Below the pieces are notes generated by a model, which saw only the letters and a list, made by a program, of their open reading frames with translations, had not been told where the DNA came from and made no database searches. A stretch of 64,000 nucleotides of DNA from Nannocystis punicea (GTDB taxonomy: Bacteria > Myxococcota_A > Polyangia > Nannocystales > Nannocystaceae): NCBI RefSeq assembly GCF_026965555.1, contig NZ_CP114040.1, forward strand, positions 9,708,001 to 9,772,000. Direction: 5' to 3'. Position 1 is the stretch's first letter. The number at the start of each line of letters is the position of its first letter. Shown here one piece after another: positions 60,893-64,000 of this stretch. Position numbers and translations under genes: made by a program.

Positions 60893-62107
60893 TCACTCCC
60901 CCTGCGCATCCCAGGCGCCGAAAGGATCGGGAAGGCGTCGCCAGGCCGTCGGCCCCGCGGCGAACTCGGTCGAGGTGAGCAGGCAGCCGTCGAGCGCCGC
61001 GCGCAGGCGGACCTCGTCGAGCCGCTGGCCGATGAACACCAGCTCCTGCCGGCGATCACCGACGTCGGGGTCCCACACCGCCGCGATCTCCTCCCGCTCG
61101 CTCTGGTCTTTCGGCCATGCCTCCTCGGGCAGGTCGGCCCACCACGGGCCCGCCCCGCCGAGCGTGCAGGCCACGCCCGCGTGCGACCATTGCCCGCAGC
61201 CCTCGCGAGTCGCCAACCACACGAAGCCCTTGGAGCGCAGCACGCCGCGCAGGCGATGGGTGATGAATTCGTAGAGGCGCTGGGGGTGGAATGGTCGGCG
61301 AGCGCTGTACACGAACGAGCCGATCCCGTACTCCTGCGCCTCGGACTTCACCATCTCGCGCGGCTGGGCCAGCCACCCGCGGGCCTGGGCGGCGCGCTCC
61401 GGATCGAAGCGTCGCGCGCCGAGGACCTCGCGCACCGCGATCCGGCCGCGCTCCGCGGCGAGCACGACGGCGGCGGGGTTGAGGCGGCGCAGCAACGCCC
61501 GTAGCCGGCCGAGCGCCTCGGCGTCGACGAGATCGGTCTTGTTGAGGACGAGCACGTCGGCGAACTCGACCTGTTCGACCAGCAGGTCGACCAGCAGCCG
61601 CTCGTCGCCCTCGCCGACGGCCAGCCCGCGCGCCTGCAGCGAGTCCGGGCTGCGGTAGTGGGCGAGGAAGCCGGCCGCGTCGACGACGGTGACCATCGTG
61701 TCGATGCGCGCGACGGCGTCGAGCCGCTGGCCCTGCGCGTCCTCGAAGGTGAAGGTCTCGGCCACCGGCATCGGCTCCGAGATCCCGGTCGACTCGACGA
61801 CGAGGTGGTCGAAGCGCCCCTCGCGGGCGATCCGCGCGACCTCCACGAGCAGGTCCTCGCGCAGCGTGCAGCAGATGCAGCCGTTCGAGAGCTCGACCAG
61901 CCGGGCGTCGACGCGCCGCAGCTGCGCGTCGCCCTGGCGCACCAGCTCGGCGTCGATGTTGATCTCGCTCATGTCGTTGACGATGAGCGCGATCCGGAGG
62001 CCCTCTCGTTGGGTCAGGAGGTGGCGTAGCAGCGTCGTCTTGCCCGCGCCGAGGAAGCCGGACAGCACGGTGACGGGGAGTCGAGGATCGAGCGTCTCTT
62101 GCGTCAT
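60893..62107 (-). CDS. COG0523 (CobW/ZagA-type) GTPase, second copy
   Basis: This 404-residue protein has Walker A GFLGAGKTT, the metal motif NGCICCTL, VVESTGISEP, guanine specificity NKTDL and the same NDMSEINIDAELV variant as the 52831 product. The C-terminal domain contains RRPFHPQRLYEFI, WLATREGCGQWSHAG and DRRQELVFIGQRLD. Its ATG overlaps the stop of the upstream degenerate CobW-like gene. It is expected to act as a GTP-dependent zinc chaperone under zinc shortage. Confidence 0.9.
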   Translation of the reverse strand: MTQETLDPRLPVTVLSGFLGAGKTTLLRHLLTQREGLRIALIVNDMSEINIDAELVRQGDAQLRRVDARLVELSNGCICCTLREDLLVEVARIAREGRFDHLVVESTGISEPMPVAETFTFEDAQGQRLDAVARIDTMVTVVDAAGFLAHYRSPDSLQARGLAVGEGDERLLVDLLVEQVEFADVLVLNKTDLVDAEALGRLRALLRRLNPAAVVLAAERGRIAVREVLGARRFDPERAAQARGWLAQPREMVKSEAQEYGIGSFVYSARRPFHPQRLYEFITHRLRGVLRSKGFVWLATREGCGQWSHAGVACTLGGAGPWWADLPEEAWPKDQSEREEIAAVWDPDVGDRRQELVFIGQRLDEVRLRAALDGCLLTSTEFAAGPTAWRRLPDPFGAWDAQGE

Positions 62108-62877
62108 AGTTCCTTGGGGGCGACGCCGTCCCGCGTGGAGACGGCCCAGAGCCGCGTCTCCGCCAGCCCGTCGCGCGGGAGCGAGCGGATCTCGGAGCGA
62201 CCGCCGAGCTTGCGCACGACGGCGCGTCGCGCCGGCCATTCGAGGACGAGCGCGTCGCCGTCGACGCGGACGACCTCGTCGGGCAGGGCGTCGAGCCACG
62301 CCTCCAGCCCCGCGAGCCGGACGGGCCGGCTGCGCACGACCTCGTGCCCACCGCGGCCGTTGCCGCCGGACAGGACTCGCGCGGCGACCTCGAGGCCGTC
62401 GTCGATCGGCAAGACGCGCGCGTCTCGGCACTCCTCGCGGACGCGGGCGAAGAACGGCCCACCGCCCTGGACGAGGATCAGCCCCGCGCGCCTCAGCCGG
62501 GCGAGTGGTCGCAAAACAGTCGATGACCCGGCGCTCGACACCTCGTCTTCACGCACGAGCCCCACCGCGCCCACGAACTCGAGGACGCGCGACAGCAGCG
62601 GCGAGCGGAGCACCGCGACCACCTCGCCGAGGTCGGTCGCGTCGCCGACGTCCACGAGCAGCCGCCGCACCGCCGGGTCCGCGACGATCCGGGTGACGGC
62701 GGCGATCAGGGCCCCGCGGAGCTCGCAGCACTCGCAGCCCATGCCCCACGCTGGGTCGTCGGTACACAGCGAGACGCTCTCGCCCGGGCCCCCCAAGGCG
62801 AGGAAGCGGGCTCGCAGCGGCTCGCGGGCCGGGCCGCGAGGGCCGGCGACCACGACGACCTCGACAGGGGTGGACAT
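62104..62877 (-). CDS. Degenerate CobW-like protein keeping the CxCC motif
   Basis: This 257-residue protein resembles COG0523 proteins in outline, but the Walker A region is AGPRGPAREPL with no GKT. The motif WGMGCECCELRGAL (C48, C50, C51) sits where CICC lies in the GTPases, followed by a VDVGDATDLGEVVAVLRSPLL strand-helix segment. The C-terminal WLDALPDEVVRVDGDALVLEWPARRA resembles part of the CobW C-terminal domain. It is probably a non-GTPase metal-binding partner of the overlapping GTPase gene. It is first in its operon, directly under the operator at 62896-62916. Confidence 0.6.
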   Translation of the reverse strand: MSTPVEVVVVAGPRGPAREPLRARFLALGGPGESVSLCTDDPAWGMGCECCELRGALIAAVTRIVADPAVRRLLVDVGDATDLGEVVAVLRSPLLSRVLEFVGAVGLVREDEVSSAGSSTVLRPLARLRRAGLILVQGGGPFFARVREECRDARVLPIDDGLEVAARVLSGGNGRGGHEVVRSRPVRLAGLEAWLDALPDEVVRVDGDALVLEWPARRAVVRKLGGRSEIRSLPRDGLAETRLWAVSTRDGVAPKEL

Positions 62878-62895
62878 GGGCCGTCATACTTCCAT

Positions 62896-62916
62896 TCTTG
62901 CAACTTGATTGCAAGA
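62896..62916 (-). promoter_or_regulatory. Candidate zinc-responsive operator for the leftward CobW operon
   Basis: TCTTGCA-N7-TGCAAGA is a perfect inverted repeat, extendable to eight paired bases per arm with five between. It stands 19 bases before the start of the leftward operon at 62877. Confidence 0.65.
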
Positions 62917-62929
62917 GACATTCAAGAAT

Positions 62930-62950
62930 TATTGCAATCAATTTGCATGA
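62930..62950 (+). promoter_or_regulatory. Candidate zinc-responsive operator for the rightward COG0523 gene
   Basis: TATTGCA-N7-TGCATGA matches the pattern except for two right-half bases. It lies 21 bases before the ATG at 62972 and abuts an in-frame ATG at 62951, which argues for the later start. Together with the 62896 box it forms a divergent double operator. Confidence 0.6.
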
Positions 62951-62971
62951 ATGGTACAGCGGACCTCGCGC

Positions 62972-64000
62972 ATGCCCAGCGACACCCGCGTCCCGGTCAC
63001 CGTCCTCACCGGCTTCCTCGGGGCCGGCAAGACCACCCTCCTCAACCGGATCCTCACCGAGCGCCACGGCCGGCGGATCGCCGTGATCGAGAACGAGTTC
63101 GGCGAGATCGGCATCGATCACGCGCTCGTCGTCGGGGTCGACGAGGAGATCTTCGAGATGAACAACGGCTGCATCTGCTGCACCGTGCGCGGCGACCTGA
63201 TCCGGATCATCAACGGCCTGATGCGCCGAAGAGACCGCTTCGACCACATCCTGGTCGAGACGACCGGGCTCGCCGATCCGGGCCCGGTCGCCCAGACCTT
63301 CTTCGTCGACGACGAGCTGCGCGAGCAGGTCCGCCTCGACGGCATCGTCACCCTCGTCGACGCCCACCATGTCCACCTGCACCTCGACGACAGCGACGAG
63401 TGCAGGCAGCAGATCGCCTTCGCCGACGTCGTCGTCGTCAACAAGACCGACCTCGTCGAGCCCGCGGACCTGGACCGGCTCGAGCAGCGGATCCGCGGGA
63501 TGAACGCGATGGCGCAGGTCGTCCGAGCCCGACACGCCGCGGTCGACATCCACGCCGTCCTGAACGTCGGCGGCTTCGACCTCGCGCGCGCGCTCGAGGT
63601 CAAGCCGACCTTCCTCGAGCCGGATTACCCGTTCGAGTGGGGCGCGATCGTCGAGCTCTCCGCGGACGCACATACGCTCGAGCTGCACGACGGCCCCGAC
63701 GCGTCGATGAAGCTCGTGGCCCTGCCGGTCGCGCGCGCCGACGCCGAGGCGCTCGCCGCCGCCCAGGAGCAGGCGGTCCGTCGCTTCGCCGAACCCGCCG
63801 CGTCGGTGCTCCCCGACTACGAGCTGCAGGCCGGCGGGCAGCTCTACAAGCTGATATTGCCGCCGGCCGGCCCCAACCGCTTCGGCCTGCGGCCCGCGCA
63901 ACCAGGCCTCCACGCGCTGTTCACCGAGCACCAGCCGGCGGAGTTCGACCTCTCGCTGCGCGACGCTCAGGGTCGGATCGTCGCGCCGATCCTCGACCGG
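62972..64000 (+). CDS. COG0523 GTPase of the YjiA/ZNG1 type, 3' end outside the window
   Basis: At least 343 residues are visible and the frame is open to the right edge. Features are Walker A GFLGAGKTT (residues 14-22), VIENEFGEIGIDHALV (the NEFGE variant of the YjiA group, unlike the two other copies), the metal motif C67-I-C69-C70, LVETTGLADP and NKTDL, and a His-rich loop (DAHHVHLHLDD). The C-terminal region contains YPFEWGAIVEL. It is probably another zinc-dependent metallochaperone. The ATG at 62951 is an alternative start. Confidence 0.88.
   Translation, partial: MPSDTRVPVTVLTGFLGAGKTTLLNRILTERHGRRIAVIENEFGEIGIDHALVVGVDEEIFEMNNGCICCTVRGDLIRIINGLMRRRDRFDHILVETTGLADPGPVAQTFFVDDELREQVRLDGIVTLVDAHHVHLHLDDSDECRQQIAFADVVVVNKTDLVEPADLDRLEQRIRGMNAMAQVVRARHAAVDIHAVLNVGGFDLARALEVKPTFLEPDYPFEWGAIVELSADAHTLELHDGPDASMKLVALPVARADAEALAAAQEQAVRRFAEPAASVLPDYELQAGGQLYKLILPPAGPNRFGLRPAQPGLHALFTEHQPAEFDLSLRDAQGRIVAPILDR

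Noticed and set aside
62549..63931. A 460-residue minus-strand frame across the right-end GTPase
   Set aside because: The plus-strand frame, open to the window edge, has complete COG0523 motifs; the minus frame is its shadow.

Overview
The window is GC-rich DNA of a myxobacterial type. Several secreted lipoproteins carry the Ser/Thr/Gly-rich linkers and Cys-rich motifs familiar from Nannocystaceae-like members of Myxococcota. That placement is an inference, because no phylogenetic marker gene lies in the window.

Layout. (1) 1-3.5 kb: end of a G8/beta-helix surface protein overlapping a c-type cytochrome lipoprotein. (2) 3.5-10.4 kb: a phage-satellite-like island with a tyrosine integrase, an IS256 element, a VapE-type primase/helicase and an excisionase-like HTH protein. 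(3) 10.4-14.9 kb: mostly non-coding DNA with two adjacent 18-bp tandem arrays, a four-copy dispersed repeat, a perfect 18-bp hairpin, a decayed pseudogene and a MerR-like regulator. (4) 15.0-29.2 kb: the most unusual locus, a Tc-toxin-like system. It has a lipoprotein TcA-like scaffold (broken by a frameshift and an IS5-family insertion), a 1960-residue SpvB/TcB-Rhs protein with a Sec signal and a C-terminal xHH nuclease-like toxin domain, and an overlapping small gene that is probably its immunity gene. Two Crp/Fnr regulators and several small genes lie with it. (5) 29.2-42.1 kb: an IS-scarred region with an intact IS66 element (8-bp target duplication), an IS66 remnant and two inverted IS5-family copies. 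Recombination between these copies appears to have inverted about 5.4 kb, splitting a methyltransferase gene and a second gene whose halves can be rejoined in frame on paper. (6) 42.4-46.5 kb: an MbnP/MbnH pair, a His-rich lipoprotein, an outer-membrane-type protein and a c-type cytochrome. (7) 47.4-64 kb: a probable zinc-starvation regulon with a WD40 protein, a His/Cys-rich small protein, a DUF3526-type ABC-2 transporter, three COG0523 GTPases plus a degenerate relative, a flavoprotein, a methyltransferase, lipoproteins and a hydrolase/DUF5829 fusion.

How the genes fit together. Five AT-rich dyads of the form TNTTGCA-N7-TGCAANA sit in the promoters of region 7 and are the natural candidates for Zur-type operators. 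They would place four divergent or adjacent transcription units under one metal-responsive control. In region 4 the gene order (scaffold, regulator, membrane protein, TcB-Rhs toxin, immunity) suggests a cell-surface toxin delivery device. Its scaffold gene is now inactive while the toxin and immunity genes remain open.
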